Notes: generated from the letters alone by a model not told the origin. Positions 1-8,575 are shown, numbered from the stretch's first letter. The stretch: DNA of 25,089 nucleotides from JAYZDP01 sp036337765 (GCA_036337765.1 JAYZDP010000165.1:1-25089), one strand, 5' to 3'. Program-made: numbers and translations.

Positions 1-1
1 C

Positions 2-193
2 TTTGGGCCCCGTTCCGATCCGGATCTTGCCAAGGGCGTGCTGATCAGGCCTGGTCAGCGGGCCGACGTCGTCTTGGTACCGACGGGAAGCTGCGGTGAC
101 ACGTTGGAACTCCAATAACACGACCACCAGCGGGGTCTTCACTCCACCTTCTACAACCTCTACCCGAAGAACTCATCGCAGCACTCTCGCTGA
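2..193 (+). pseudogene. Multicopper oxidase remnant, 3' part with in-frame stop
   Basis: Reading from base 2 gives a cupredoxin-like segment with PGQRADVVLVPTG, which matches the 'PGERADLVxxPxG' stretch of three-domain multicopper oxidases. It is followed by TLELQ, a TAA stop at 116-118, and in the same frame HDHQRGLHSTF. In the family this place usually reads like LxLxWxPYDRGxGxTF, so the TAA sits where the tryptophan is expected and the spacing to RG is kept. A second in-frame stop (TGA) lies at 191-193. I see no continuation of the copper-ligand domain beyond it in any frame. The 5' part lies outside the window. It is most likely a dead gene, though sequencing error cannot be excluded. The family assignment rests on a short stretch. 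Confidence 0.5.
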
Positions 194-329
194 CCTACAA
201 CCGATGCTCGTTCGCGAGCTTGTTCCCGATTCGTACGGAGCGGTTCTTCTGCCGCGCTTCCAGCTCCGTACATGGGACGCTGCATCTCCAGCGTCCGAGA
301 CAACGCGGCACAAAGGAGCCTCGACACAG

Positions 330-897
330 ATCAAGACACTCACGACCGCGCTAACCCTGTCCTGCCTAGCCCTCAGCGCCTCGACTGCCGCTGCCCACAC
401 GGAACGTCAACGAAACGGCATCGCCACTCCGCAAGGCTCGATTGATGGCACTCAACCGCTGCATGGAGAGGCCTTCGGCGAGGCGTCAGGATTGCTGGTT
501 CGCAACGAAGACTACGGCCTTCACGTGAGGGGCACGGTGCACGTCACACCGGGCAACGTGTACTCGGTGTCCTGGGTCGTCATGGGCGAAGATATCGTCA
601 TCGCTCACGCAACCGGGGAAACAGAATGCCCTAGGCCAGTTCCACTTCACGCCAGGACTTGCGGTAGGCAGCTACCGAACCAGCGCCAAACTACCCGAAG
701 CGGTGCTCATAGGCGGTACGGTGACAAACGAGGACGTCGAAGAGGCTGCGGTCATACTTCACATTCTCGATCACGGAACGGCTACTCCTGGTATCGCCCG
801 CAAGCAGATCTCAGACTTCGTGACTGGGCCAGCTGGACAGTGCGACACCGTAGCGGGCTGCCCGTTGAGCATGGAAGTCCTCTCCGACACACCATAG
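330..897 (+). pseudogene. Secreted hypothetical protein, frameshifted and without a normal start codon
   Basis: A signal-peptide-like stretch (IKTLTTALTLSCLALSAS, then TAAAHT) begins at 330, 11 bases after an AAAGGAG ribosome-binding site at 312-318, but the codon in the start position is ATC. The mature part contains GLLVRNEDYGLHVRGTV and TPGNVYSVSWVV. This resembles a family of small secreted bacterial proteins with 'PGxxYTVWWVxFN' cores; their function is unknown to me. Near base 610-625 the frame changes. The remainder continues one frame over with NALGQFHFTPGLAVGSY, AAVILHILDHGTATPG and a Cys-containing end (QCDTVAGCPL), stopping at 895-897. The Cys-rich middle segment usual for the family appears to be missing. 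Lost start plus frameshift point to a pseudogene decaying together with the oxidase remnant upstream. Confidence 0.6.
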
Positions 898-941
898 GCC
901 GCACCTGCCGGGACAGACCGGTTCTCGTCAAGGATTGAGTG

Positions 942-2210
942 CTACGAATCCGGAGCCCGGGGCACCTGTAGCCGCATGACGAACGTGCTCGAACGTCGCA
1001 GGTAGCGCTTCGACGCGACGACCGGGCCGCCCTCGCCCGAGTCGTGCAGCCAGCGTCGCTGCTGATCCGGAGTCGCCAGCGAGATCGGAAGCCCCGGCCG
1101 CACCGGCTCGCCCTCCTGAAAGCGGCTGGTCGGGTCGAACACCCGAAAAACACCACGCTCGCCAGCAGCGCCTTCGTCGAATGTCGCAGTCAGATCTCCC
1201 GCCTCTCCGGACCATTGAACCAGCTGCCCGCCGTGTGTGCGCACGGCGGTCAGCGCCCCGTAGCGCGGGAGATCAGGCTCGGGCCTGACGGCCTCAAAGG
1301 AGAAGGTCCGGGTCGCCGAGACCTCTTGCCCCGCCCAGACCCGCCCGTCGGGCGCGACCCCGACACGGGCGCCGTCTAAGGTGACGAGATCGAAGGGGGT
1401 GCCGAACGCGACCGGCTCGGAGCCCAGCGCTGCACGCCAGGCTCGGGATTCCCGCCTTGCTGACGCGAAGCGCCGCAGCAGCCCGCCCTCGCCCTCGCCC
1501 TCGCCACGCGAGCGCCCTGCCGCGGTCTCGCGATGTCGGGGCCGGCTGCGCGGCAGAAGACGGTGGACGACGAGGGTGTTGAGCCTCTCGATGGGAGTCT
1601 GGCGGTAGTACCGAGAGTCCTCGACGCTGATCTTCGACAGATCGCGACGGTACTTGTGCTTCAGCCATGCGTTGAAGTCGAACTGCCGCAGGGCCCGCCA
1701 CATGAAGTGGTTCAGCGGAGCGAATCCCGACCTGCGAACCATGGCCGTGGCGAAGTCCAGCGCGATGGGTGCCCCGCTCTCTCCCACCAACAGGTTCTCC
1801 TTCTTCTTGAGGTCCCCATGGACCACTCCCCGAGCGTGTAGGCGCTCGATCAGAGCGAGCAGCTCGGAGAAGAATGCGTCGTCTCCGTCCAAAACCGCCT
1901 CCCGGAACGGAGTTCCTGAAACTCGCTCGAGCACCAGAAAGCGGCCGTCGACCAGACCGTAACAACGCGGCACCCCCGCCACGCCCTCGAGGTGCGCGTA
2001 GGCCCGGTGCTCGCGCCGCAGCAGATAGCGCCAGAAGAAGCCGAAGCGCTCGTTCGCCGGAGCCTTGATCACCAGTTCGATGCCCTCGCAGTCCAGCTGT
2101 GCCACGGACGAGCAGTAACCACGCGAGTCGGCGAGCTGCCGCCACCCCGCGGCCACTTCTGAGCGCACGGCCGCCGTGATGGCGTGCGGTGTTGGCGGCG
2201 CAGTCCCCAC
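942..2210 (-). CDS. Kinase-fold protein with C-terminal putative beta-trefoil domain
   Basis: 422 aa, GTG start, 10 bp after the methyltransferase gene. Residues about 30-225 form a eukaryotic-like or LPS-kinase-like fold: lysine in VIK (K49), a candidate helix-C glutamate in REHRAY (E67), a catalytic loop HGDLKKKEN (D133, N139), and a metal-binding DFA in place of DFG (D152). The key residues are present, so it is probably active. The fold and the company of a lipid exporter suggest phosphorylation of a lipid, sugar or heptose core, as in KdkA/WaaP-type enzymes; this is inference. A GEGEGEG linker (residues 236-242, from a triplicated hexanucleotide) leads to residues about 265-415. That part shows three imperfect blocks, each ending in an aromatic beta strand (TFSFEAV, GVFRVFD, TFVMRL), reminiscent of a fascin-type beta-trefoil. 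No signal peptide is seen, so a cytoplasmic location is expected. I know no close named homologue. Confidence 0.8.
   Translation of the reverse strand: MGTAPPTPHAITAAVRSEVAAGWRQLADSRGYCSSVAQLDCEGIELVIKAPANERFGFFWRYLLRREHRAYAHLEGVAGVPRCYGLVDGRFLVLERVSGTPFREAVLDGDDAFFSELLALIERLHARGVVHGDLKKKENLLVGESGAPIALDFATAMVRRSGFAPLNHFMWRALRQFDFNAWLKHKYRRDLSKISVEDSRYYRQTPIERLNTLVVHRLLPRSRPRHRETAAGRSRGEGEGEGGLLRRFASARRESRAWRAALGSEPVAFGTPFDLVTLDGARVGVAPDGRVWAGQEVSATRTFSFEAVRPEPDLPRYGALTAVRTHGGQLVQWSGEAGDLTATFDEGAAGERGVFRVFDPTSRFQEGEPVRPGLPISLATPDQQRRWLHDSGEGGPVVASKRYLRRSSTFVMRLQVPRAPDS
1485..1502. repeat. Three tandem copies of GCCCTC
   Basis: Three exact head-to-tail copies of GCCCTC lie in frame within the kinase gene and encode Gly-Glu pairs of the linker between the kinase and C-terminal domains. 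Copy-number change would lengthen or shorten the linker by two residues without a frameshift. Confidence 0.8.
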
Positions 2211-2220
2211 CGACGCCTCC

Positions 2221-2793
2221 CTAGCCGCTCAACAGGCGCCGATACAGGAGCGCGAGACAGACCAACAGGACCGCGGCGATCGCCGGCTCGCCGTTCAGGC
2301 GAAGGCTACGAGACAGCTTCCAGCCGGTGCTCGCCGGGCAGGTCGGACTCAGACGGGGCACCAGGGCCGGTGTCCGCTCGCGCCAGCGGCGCCAATCGTC
2401 TCCGAACAGGCGCTCCAGCTTGCGGTCCTCCTCACCTATGGCGTTGGGATAGAAGATCAGCCAGAAGAGGCCCATCACCGGCCATGCCCACCACCTCCCG
2501 GACGCGATACAGAACCCCAGAGACAGGAGCAAGTTGCCGACGTAGAGCGGATGACGCACCCATCGATACGGCCCGCCGGTCGCGAGCTTGAGGTTCTTGC
2601 GAATATGGCCCGACGCCCACAGCCGGATCAGGACTCCGTCGATCACTAGGAGCCCCCCGGCCACGAGCGGGACGAGGCTCGGCCGGCCGTAGGTCGTCAG
2701 AACGATGGCCAAGACCACACCGACCGCTTGGCGAAGGCTGTCTCGCACATGGCGGAGCCTGCGCCTCGCGGATGACTCACGAACCCCGCTCAC
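2221..2793 (-). CDS. Isoprenylcysteine carboxyl methyltransferase (ICMT/PEMT) family membrane protein
   Basis: 190 aa, GTG start, only 2 bp after the ABC exporter stop. The family signature GPYRWVRHPLYVGN (residues 74-87) is clear, followed by the second conserved block with the Glu pair E121-E122 and FGDDWRRWRER (130-140). Membrane segments are seen near 24-58, 86-117 and 169-186. Such integral-membrane SAM-dependent methyltransferases act on lipid-linked or small hydrophobic substrates. Bacterial members are rarely true prenylcysteine methylases, so the substrate is open. The position between a lipid-type ABC exporter and a kinase suggests methylation of a lipid or lipid-linked intermediate (inference). 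Confidence 0.85.
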   Translation of the reverse strand: MSGVRESSARRRLRHVRDSLRQAVGVVLAIVLTTYGRPSLVPLVAGGLLVIDGVLIRLWASGHIRKNLKLATGGPYRWVRHPLYVGNLLLSLGFCIASGRWWAWPVMGLFWLIFYPNAIGEEDRKLERLFGDDWRRWRERTPALVPRLSPTCPASTGWKLSRSLRLNGEPAIAAVLLVCLALLYRRLLSG

Positions 2794-2795
2794 CT

Positions 2796-4643
2796 CTAGG
2801 ACTCCGCGGCGCGATTCGGCAGGGCCTCTGGCGCTGCGGGGCCCGGCGCATCGAGGATCTGCAGGTCTCGAAGCCGAGCGTACCGGCCACGGCGGCGTGT
2901 CAACTCGCCGTGCGACCCGATCTCGACCACCCTTCCCTTCTCTAGCACGGCGATCCGGTCGGCGCGCTGCACCGTCGCCAATCGATGGGCGATCACGATG
3001 CAGGTCCGCCCGCGCATCAGCTCGTCGAGCGCCGCCTGCACCGCGGCTTCCGACTCGGCATCCAACGCCGAGGTCGGCTCGTCGAGTAGCAGGATCGGGG
3101 GGTCCTTCAGCAGCGCTCGGGCGATGGTCAACCGTTGACGCTGGCCCGCCGATAGGCCCGAGCCGCCCTCTCCGAGCACCGCGTCGTAGCCGCCTGGCAG
3201 ATCGACGATGAAGTCGTGCGCTGACGCCGCTCGTGCCGCCTTCTCCACGGCCGCGCGATCCACGGCTTGGCCATAGGCGATGTTCTCGTGTACCGGACCA
3301 TCGAAGAGCAGGGTCTCCTGGGTGACGAGGCCGACCAGCGCGCGGAGGTCCGCCAGCCGCAACTGTCGCAGGTCCCGGCCATCGAGAGTCACCCGCCCGG
3401 CGCCCGGGTCGAAGAAACGTGGCACGAGCGAGAGCAGCGTCGACTTCCCCGCGCCCGAAGATCCGACCAGTGCCAGCACTTCGCCCTTGTTCACGACCAG
3501 GTCGACGCGATCGAGAGCCGGCTGCTCACCGTAGCTGAAGCTCACGCCCTCGAAACGGATCTCATTGTCGAGCGCGCCGACCTGCGAAGCATCGGCGGCG
3601 TCGGACAAAACGACCGGCTCGTCGAGGATCTCGAAGACGCGATCCGCCGAGGCCAATGCGATCTGCAGCTGCAAGTTGCACCGGTTCAGCACGCGCACCG
3701 CGGCGAAGAGCATTCCGAGTCCCGCCAGAACGACCGCGAAGTTGCCCGGATCGAGGGTGCCGCCTGAGATCGCCCGGCCGGCGAAGAAGAAGATGAGACC
3801 ACCGCTGATCGCCCACGAGATTTCGATCATTGCCGGTGCCAACGCGGCCGCACGCGAGGCGTGAAGATCGACGTGAAGCAGGCCGGCGAGCACGTCTCCA
3901 AAGCGCCGCCGCTCGTGGCCTTCCATGCCAAAGGCCTGGACCACACGCACCGCGCCGATCGCCTCGCTGGCCCGATGTCCGACGTCGGCCGTCGCCTCTT
4001 GGGCTCGTCGCGAGACGCGACGCAGCCGCTGGCTGAGGCGCACCATCGGCAGACCCAAGACACCGAGCACGGCGAGCACGATCGCCGACAGGCGCCAGTC
4101 GTGCACGACGATCACGGCGACCATGAACGGCACCATCGTGCCGGTACGCAGCGCGGCGGCAAGATCGGCGGAGACCACACGCTGGATCTTCTGGACGTCG
4201 GTGAGCATGCGCGACAGCAGGTCCGCCGATCGGTGGTGCTCGAAGAACAGCAACGACTGGCCGACGATGGAGTCGAACAGGTCTGCTCGCAGGTCGCGCA
4301 CGACCCTGGCCCCGGTGGCCCGCAGCAGATAGCCACCGAGAAAGAGAAAGATGCCGCGGAGGCCAAAGGCCAAAGACAGCACCAGCGGCACGAAGACGTA
4401 CGGCTGCTTCTGCCACACCTCGACGAACTCTCGGGGGAGGACTTCGGCGGCCCACCCGCTGAGCGGCGAAGCTTGCACCGCCGCCGCGCCGACGCCGGGC
4501 AGCAGCACCTCGTTGACCAGCGGGTTCATCGCCGCCACGCCGAGCGAGGCCAGAGCCCCGGTGACCAAGAGGAGAGCAACGGCAGCCAGCAGGCTGGCGG
4601 TGTACGGCCTCACGTAGCGCAGGAATCGGCGCAGGTTGGCCAC
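2796..4643 (-). CDS. MsbA-like ABC exporter (fused membrane and ATPase domains)
   Basis: 615 aa half-transporter. An N-terminal six-helix exporter domain (about 1-330) is followed by a nucleotide-binding domain with Walker A GSSGAGKST (394-402), Q-loop TQE (441-443), signature LSAGQ (497-501), Walker B ILLLDEP (517-523) and H-loop H553. All ATPase residues are intact. The order and length match MsbA, the inner-membrane flippase for lipid A-type lipids, and related multidrug exporters; it would work as a homodimer. The start is GTG at 4643, six bases after a TAGCAT hexamer, with no Shine-Dalgarno sequence, which would suit a leaderless mRNA. It heads the operon with the methyltransferase and kinase. 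Substrate is inferred, not shown. Confidence 0.9.
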   Translation of the reverse strand: MANLRRFLRYVRPYTASLLAAVALLLVTGALASLGVAAMNPLVNEVLLPGVGAAAVQASPLSGWAAEVLPREFVEVWQKQPYVFVPLVLSLAFGLRGIFLFLGGYLLRATGARVVRDLRADLFDSIVGQSLLFFEHHRSADLLSRMLTDVQKIQRVVSADLAAALRTGTMVPFMVAVIVVHDWRLSAIVLAVLGVLGLPMVRLSQRLRRVSRRAQEATADVGHRASEAIGAVRVVQAFGMEGHERRRFGDVLAGLLHVDLHASRAAALAPAMIEISWAISGGLIFFFAGRAISGGTLDPGNFAVVLAGLGMLFAAVRVLNRCNLQLQIALASADRVFEILDEPVVLSDAADASQVGALDNEIRFEGVSFSYGEQPALDRVDLVVNKGEVLALVGSSGAGKSTLLSLVPRFFDPGAGRVTLDGRDLRQLRLADLRALVGLVTQETLLFDGPVHENIAYGQAVDRAAVEKAARAASAHDFIVDLPGGYDAVLGEGGSGLSAGQRQRLTIARALLKDPPILLLDEPTSALDAESEAAVQAALDELMRGRTCIVIAHRLATVQRADRIAVLEKGRVVEIGSHGELTRRRGRYARLRDLQILDAPGPAAPEALPNRAAES

Positions 4644-4648
4644 GGCTG

Positions 4649-4660
4649 GATGCTAGCATC
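4649..4660. promoter_or_regulatory. 12-bp perfect palindrome in the divergent intergenic gap, possible two-way -10 element or operator
   Basis: GATGCTAGCATC is its own reverse complement and lies in the 49-bp gap between the divergent exporter and TPR genes. It contains the hexamer TAGCAT on both strands (4654-4659 on +, 4655-4650 on -), each matching the loose -10 pattern TAnnnT. On the minus strand only six bases separate the hexamer from the GTG start. No convincing -35 box is seen on either side, so a dimeric-regulator operator is an equal alternative. Confidence 0.4.
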
Positions 4661-4692
4661 GGCGTCTCTTCCCGCATCGACCTGGAGTCCCC

Positions 4693-6282
4693 ATGAAGCG
4701 CATCTCGGCCCGCACCGTAACGGCCCTCACCCTCTTCGCACTGACCCTGCCCTGCGCCGGACAGTTCAAGGATGTCGGGGTCGTGGACTTTCCGACCTCG
4801 ACTGAATCGGCAGAGGCACAGAGGCACTTCCTACGCGGTGTCGCCATTCTGCACAGCTTCGCCTGGAAGCAGGCGATCGAGCAGTTTCAGACCGCTCAGA
4901 AGCTCGATCCCGATTTCGCGATGGCCTTCTGGGGCGAGACACTCTGCTACAACCATCCGCTGTTCTCCAATCAGGACCCGACCGAGCCGCGCAAGGTGCT
5001 GACAAGGCTCGGAAGCTCGCCTGCCGAACGCGCGTCGAAGGCAGAGACCGACCGCGAGAAGGGCTTCCTCGGGGCGGTGGAGGTGCTGTGGGGAGACGGC
5101 GAGTCGAGCGATCGCAAGATCGGCTACTACGAGCGCATGCTCGACCTCTACGATCAATACCCAAAGGACGACGAAGTCGCCACCTTCTACGCGCTGTCCC
5201 TGCTGTCGGCCTCCGGGTCGCTGGGCGACAGTGACTACGAGCCACGCCACCGGGTGCGCGCCGGTTCGGTCGCACTCGACGTCTTCAAGCGCCGCCCTAA
5301 CCATCCCGGAGCGGCGCACTACGTGATCCACTCCTTCGACGACCCGATCCACGCGCCGCTCGCGCTCGAGGCGGCGAACCGCTATGCGGAAATCGCGCCG
5401 GCGGCGTCGCACGCGCGGCACATGCCGACGCACATCTTCATCCAGCACGGGATGTGGAAGCGGGTGTCTTCGTCGAACGTGTCTGCCTACCAAGCCGCAC
5501 GTGATCTGTGGGAGCCCGGCGACGCCATCAACGACATGGTCCATGCACTCGACTGGGGTCAGTACGGCGACCTGCAGCACGGCGACTACGAGCAGGCCGC
5601 CCAATGGATCAAGACCCTCGAGAGGATCATCGAGGAGAGCGACGGAGCTAGCCGGGCGGTGCAGACCCTGCCCATGATGCGAGCGCGCTTCATGGTCGAG
5701 ACCGAGAAGTGGCACGCCCATCCGCTCACCGAGGGCTCGACGGCATGGGATGCCTTCGCCTCGGGGTTGGCCGCGGTCCGGCTCGGCCAGAAGTCCGCGG
5801 CGAAGGCAGCGCATAAGAGCCTGATCGCCGAGGTCGAGGCCGCCGGTGACGACAAGTCGATGATGGGGCGCCGTTACGCCTCGTCGAAAAGCATGATGGA
5901 GAAGGAGATCGGTGCGCTGATCGCGCTGTCCGACGGCAAGGAGGAAAAGGCGCTCAAGATCCTCGCCGAGGCGGTGGCGATGGCCGACGAGCGTGGCCTG
6001 CCACGCGGTGCGGTGAGCCCGGTCAAGCCCGCCCACGAGCTGCAGGGAGAGGTTTTGCTCGAGATGGAGCGCTGGGACGCAGCGATCGCCGCTTTCACCG
6101 GCTCGCTCGAGCGCACGGCGAATCGAGCGCTGTCGCTACGCGGACTCGCCCGGGCGCGGCTCGGCAAGGGTGACGAGACCGGGGCGCTGGACGCCTACCG
6201 GCGACTGGCGACTGTCTGGGAGGGACGTCAGGACACCCCTGGCATCGAAGAAGCTCTTGCCTTCCTGAAGTCCCATTCGTAG
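4693..6282 (+). CDS. Exported tetratricopeptide-repeat protein
   Basis: 529 aa, ATG start with GGAG nine bases upstream. Residues 1-23 form a signal peptide ending in CAG|Q. TPR-like helices follow, clearest at AEAQRHFLRGVAILHSF to LDPDFAMAF and again near the C-terminus. A histidine-rich core (residues about 203-249: HPGAAHYVIHSFDDP, then HARHMPTHIF, with H204, H243, H247) is typical of a recurrent bacterial TPR family of unknown function. The histidines could bind metal, but that is speculation. The carbamoyltransferase follows 17 bp downstream on the same strand, suggesting co-transcription. The protein is expected in the periplasm as a scaffold or binding protein. Confidence 0.85.
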   Translation: MKRISARTVTALTLFALTLPCAGQFKDVGVVDFPTSTESAEAQRHFLRGVAILHSFAWKQAIEQFQTAQKLDPDFAMAFWGETLCYNHPLFSNQDPTEPRKVLTRLGSSPAERASKAETDREKGFLGAVEVLWGDGESSDRKIGYYERMLDLYDQYPKDDEVATFYALSLLSASGSLGDSDYEPRHRVRAGSVALDVFKRRPNHPGAAHYVIHSFDDPIHAPLALEAANRYAEIAPAASHARHMPTHIFIQHGMWKRVSSSNVSAYQAARDLWEPGDAINDMVHALDWGQYGDLQHGDYEQAAQWIKTLERIIEESDGASRAVQTLPMMRARFMVETEKWHAHPLTEGSTAWDAFASGLAAVRLGQKSAAKAAHKSLIAEVEAAGDDKSMMGRRYASSKSMMEKEIGALIALSDGKEEKALKILAEAVAMADERGLPRGAVSPVKPAHELQGEVLLEMERWDAAIAAFTGSLERTANRALSLRGLARARLGKGDETGALDAYRRLATVWEGRQDTPGIEEALAFLKSHS

Positions 6283-6299
6283 TCCCACGGCTCGACCGC

Positions 6300-8132
6300 G
6301 TGACGTCGATACTGGGAATCTCCGCCTACTACCACGACTCCGCGGCCGCGCTCGTGGTCGACGGGGAGATCGTGGCGGCGGCACAGGAAGAGCGCTTCAC
6401 GCGAGTGAAGCATGACCAGGACTTCCCAACCCATGCCATCGACTACTGCCTGCAAGCGGCGGGCCTGAAGCCGAGCCAGCTCGACTACGCCGGCTTCTAC
6501 GACAAGCCGATGCTGAAATTCGGACGCCTCCTTGAGACGTATCTGGCCTACGCGCCGAGAGGGTACGCCTCGTTCCGCCTGGCGATGGCCGCATGGCTGA
6601 ACAAGAAGCTTCATATGCGCCGCGAGCTGTCGAAGGGCCTGCGCGGGCAGTACGACAAACGCTACGTCTTCACCGAGCATCACGAATCGCACGCCGCAAG
6701 CGCGTTTTTCCCCTCGCCCTTCGACCAGGCCGCGATCCTCACCCTCGACGGCGTTGGCGAGTGGGCCACTGCGTCGATCGGCACCGGCCGCGGCAATCGG
6801 ATCGAGCTCGACCAGGAGCTGCAGTTCCCGCACAGCCTCGGCCTCCTCTACTCCGCCTTTACCCACTTCTGCGGCTTCAAGGTCAACTCGGGCGAGTACA
6901 AGTTGATGGGACTCGCCCCCTATGGCGAGCCCCGCTTCACGGACGCGATCCTCGAGCACCTGTTGGATCTGAAAAACGACGGCTCGTTTCGCATGGACAT
7001 GTCGTACTTCAACTACTGCCAGGGCCTCCGAATGACCGGGCCGCGCTTCGCCGAGCTCTTCGGCGGGCCGCCCCGAAGGCCAGAGTCGCCGATCTCGCAG
7101 CGCGAGATGGATCTCGCAGCGTCGATCCAGAAGGTCACGGAAGAGATCGTGCTGCGAATCGCTCGCCACGTGCATGAGCTCACCGGCCTCGACAACCTCT
7201 GCATGGCGGGCGGAGTGGCACTGAACTGCGTCGCCAACGGTCGCATCCTGCGCGAGGGACCGTTTCGCGATGTCTGGATCCAACCGGCCGCCGGCGACGC
7301 GGGTGGGGCGTTGGGAACGGCTCTCTTCATCTGGCACCAGCTCCTCGACAACGAGCGCTCGACCGGGCATCGCGACAGCCAGCGCGGCTCGTTTCTGGGC
7401 CCGGGCTTCTCCGCCGACGAGGTCGCGAGCTTCCTCGCCGCGGGCGACATTCCCCACCGCCGCTTCGTCGACGACGACGACCTCGTGTCGCAAGTCGCGG
7501 AGCTCCTGGCCAGCGATCAGGTGGTCGGTTGGTTCCAGGGGGCAATGGAGTTCGGCCCCCGGGCGCTCGGGGCGCGCAGCATTCTCGGTGACCCGAGAAG
7601 TTCCGAAATGCAAACCACCATGAACCTCAAGATCAAGTACCGCGAGTCGTTCCGGCCCTTCGCGCCTTCCGTACTACGGAATCACGTGCACGACTACTTC
7701 GAGACCCGGAACGAAGAAGACAGCCCCTACATGCTGGTCGTCGCCCCGGTCCACGAGTCGCGCATGATCGGTACCGAGGAGGCGGGCATCGAGGGTCTCG
7801 AGCGCCTCAAGGTGCCGCGCTCGGAGATCCCCGCCGTAACCCATGTCGACGGCTCGGCACGCCTGCAGACCGTCGATGCCGAGCGCAACCCGCGCTATGC
7901 CCGATTGATCGAGGCCTTCGCCGAGCGGACCGGCTGTCCGATCGTTATCAACACGTCCTTCAACGTCCGCGGCGAGCCGATCGTGTGCACACCCGAGGAC
8001 GCCTACCGCTGCTTCATGGCCACCGAGATGGACGCGCTGGTGCTGGACGAGTTCGTGCTACTGAAAACCGAGCAGCCCGAGAGCGCGCGCCAAGCGGTAC
8101 AAGGCTACGAGCGCGACTTCGAGCTCGACTAG
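6300..8132 (+). CDS. NodU/TobZ/SxtI-family O-carbamoyltransferase
   Basis: 610 aa, GTG start (GTGACGTCGATACTGGG) giving the standard family N-terminus TSILGISAYYHDSAAAL. The N-terminal Kae1-like domain carries H12 and the HHESH motif (127-131) plus LTLDGVGEW (147-155), the expected metal and carbamoyl-adenylate site. The GEYKLMGLAPYG block is near residue 200. The C-terminal domain has FGPRALGARSILGDPR (from 418) and the RPFAPSVL block. These enzymes use carbamoyl phosphate and ATP to transfer a carbamoyl group to a hydroxyl of a natural product, nodulation factor or glycan. Full length and all motifs are present. The two small genes downstream match the order found beside sxtI in saxitoxin clusters, but there is no other toxin gene here, so the acceptor is unknown. 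Confidence 0.93.
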   Translation: MTSILGISAYYHDSAAALVVDGEIVAAAQEERFTRVKHDQDFPTHAIDYCLQAAGLKPSQLDYAGFYDKPMLKFGRLLETYLAYAPRGYASFRLAMAAWLNKKLHMRRELSKGLRGQYDKRYVFTEHHESHAASAFFPSPFDQAAILTLDGVGEWATASIGTGRGNRIELDQELQFPHSLGLLYSAFTHFCGFKVNSGEYKLMGLAPYGEPRFTDAILEHLLDLKNDGSFRMDMSYFNYCQGLRMTGPRFAELFGGPPRRPESPISQREMDLAASIQKVTEEIVLRIARHVHELTGLDNLCMAGGVALNCVANGRILREGPFRDVWIQPAAGDAGGALGTALFIWHQLLDNERSTGHRDSQRGSFLGPGFSADEVASFLAAGDIPHRRFVDDDDLVSQVAELLASDQVVGWFQGAMEFGPRALGARSILGDPRSSEMQTTMNLKIKYRESFRPFAPSVLRNHVHDYFETRNEEDSPYMLVVAPVHESRMIGTEEAGIEGLERLKVPRSEIPAVTHVDGSARLQTVDAERNPRYARLIEAFAERTGCPIVINTSFNVRGEPIVCTPEDAYRCFMATEMDALVLDEFVLLKTEQPESARQAVQGYERDFELD

Positions 8133-8146
8133 CGAAACACGACGCT

Positions 8147-8560
8147 ATGATCGAGCTCAACCGAGACCCCACCCCCAAGCAGCTGCGCTGGTTCGCCGGC
8201 TTGGTCTTCCCGCTGTTCTGTGTCTGGATCGGATGGCTGCTGCACAGCCAGCTCGGCGCCACGGCTACCGCCAAGGGCCTGGTCGGCTTCGGCCTCGCGG
8301 TGGCCGTCGTCGGCGTCCCGATCCCGACCGTCGCCCGCTGGGTGTGGCTGGCGACGATGGTCGCCGTCTTCCCGATCGGTTTCGTGCTCTCGCACGTCCT
8401 TCTGGCCGTGGTCTACTACGTGTTGTTCACACTCGTTGGCCTGGCGCTGCGCATCGCCGGCAAAGACCCGATGACCCGCGAGCTGGATCGCGACGCCAAG
8501 ACCTACTGGATCACTCGCGACAAGACGATCGATATCGAAAGATACTTTCGCCAATACTGA
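8147..8560 (+). CDS. SxtJ-like membrane protein
   Basis: 137 aa, ATG at 8147, 14 bp after the carbamoyltransferase stop. It has three or four hydrophobic segments (about residues 14-34, 42-58, 63-100) and a conserved-looking FPIGFVLSHVLLAVVYYVLF followed by IAGKDPMTREL. The soluble C-terminal tail is charged. This pattern and the position directly after a carbamoyltransferase agree with the SxtJ family, whose role is unknown. A membrane anchor or partner for the carbamoyltransferase is a reasonable guess. The longer frame upstream of 8147 overlaps the carbamoyltransferase and is not needed. Confidence 0.85.
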   Translation: MIELNRDPTPKQLRWFAGLVFPLFCVWIGWLLHSQLGATATAKGLVGFGLAVAVVGVPIPTVARWVWLATMVAVFPIGFVLSHVLLAVVYYVLFTLVGLALRIAGKDPMTRELDRDAKTYWITRDKTIDIERYFRQY

Positions 8561-8575
8561 GCGGACTCCCTCACC

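Noticed and set aside
96..938. A single 280-residue open frame on the plus strand
   Set aside because: Its first third is out of frame with the oxidase remnant and its last third is an Arg-rich out-of-frame reading; only the middle (from 330 to about 620) looks like protein, continuing in another frame.
3562..4827. Long open frames overlapping the exporter, TPR, ligase and pump genes on other frames
   Set aside because: They are Arg/Pro/Ala-rich or Glu/Asp/His-rich readings caused by high GC content and have no family motifs.
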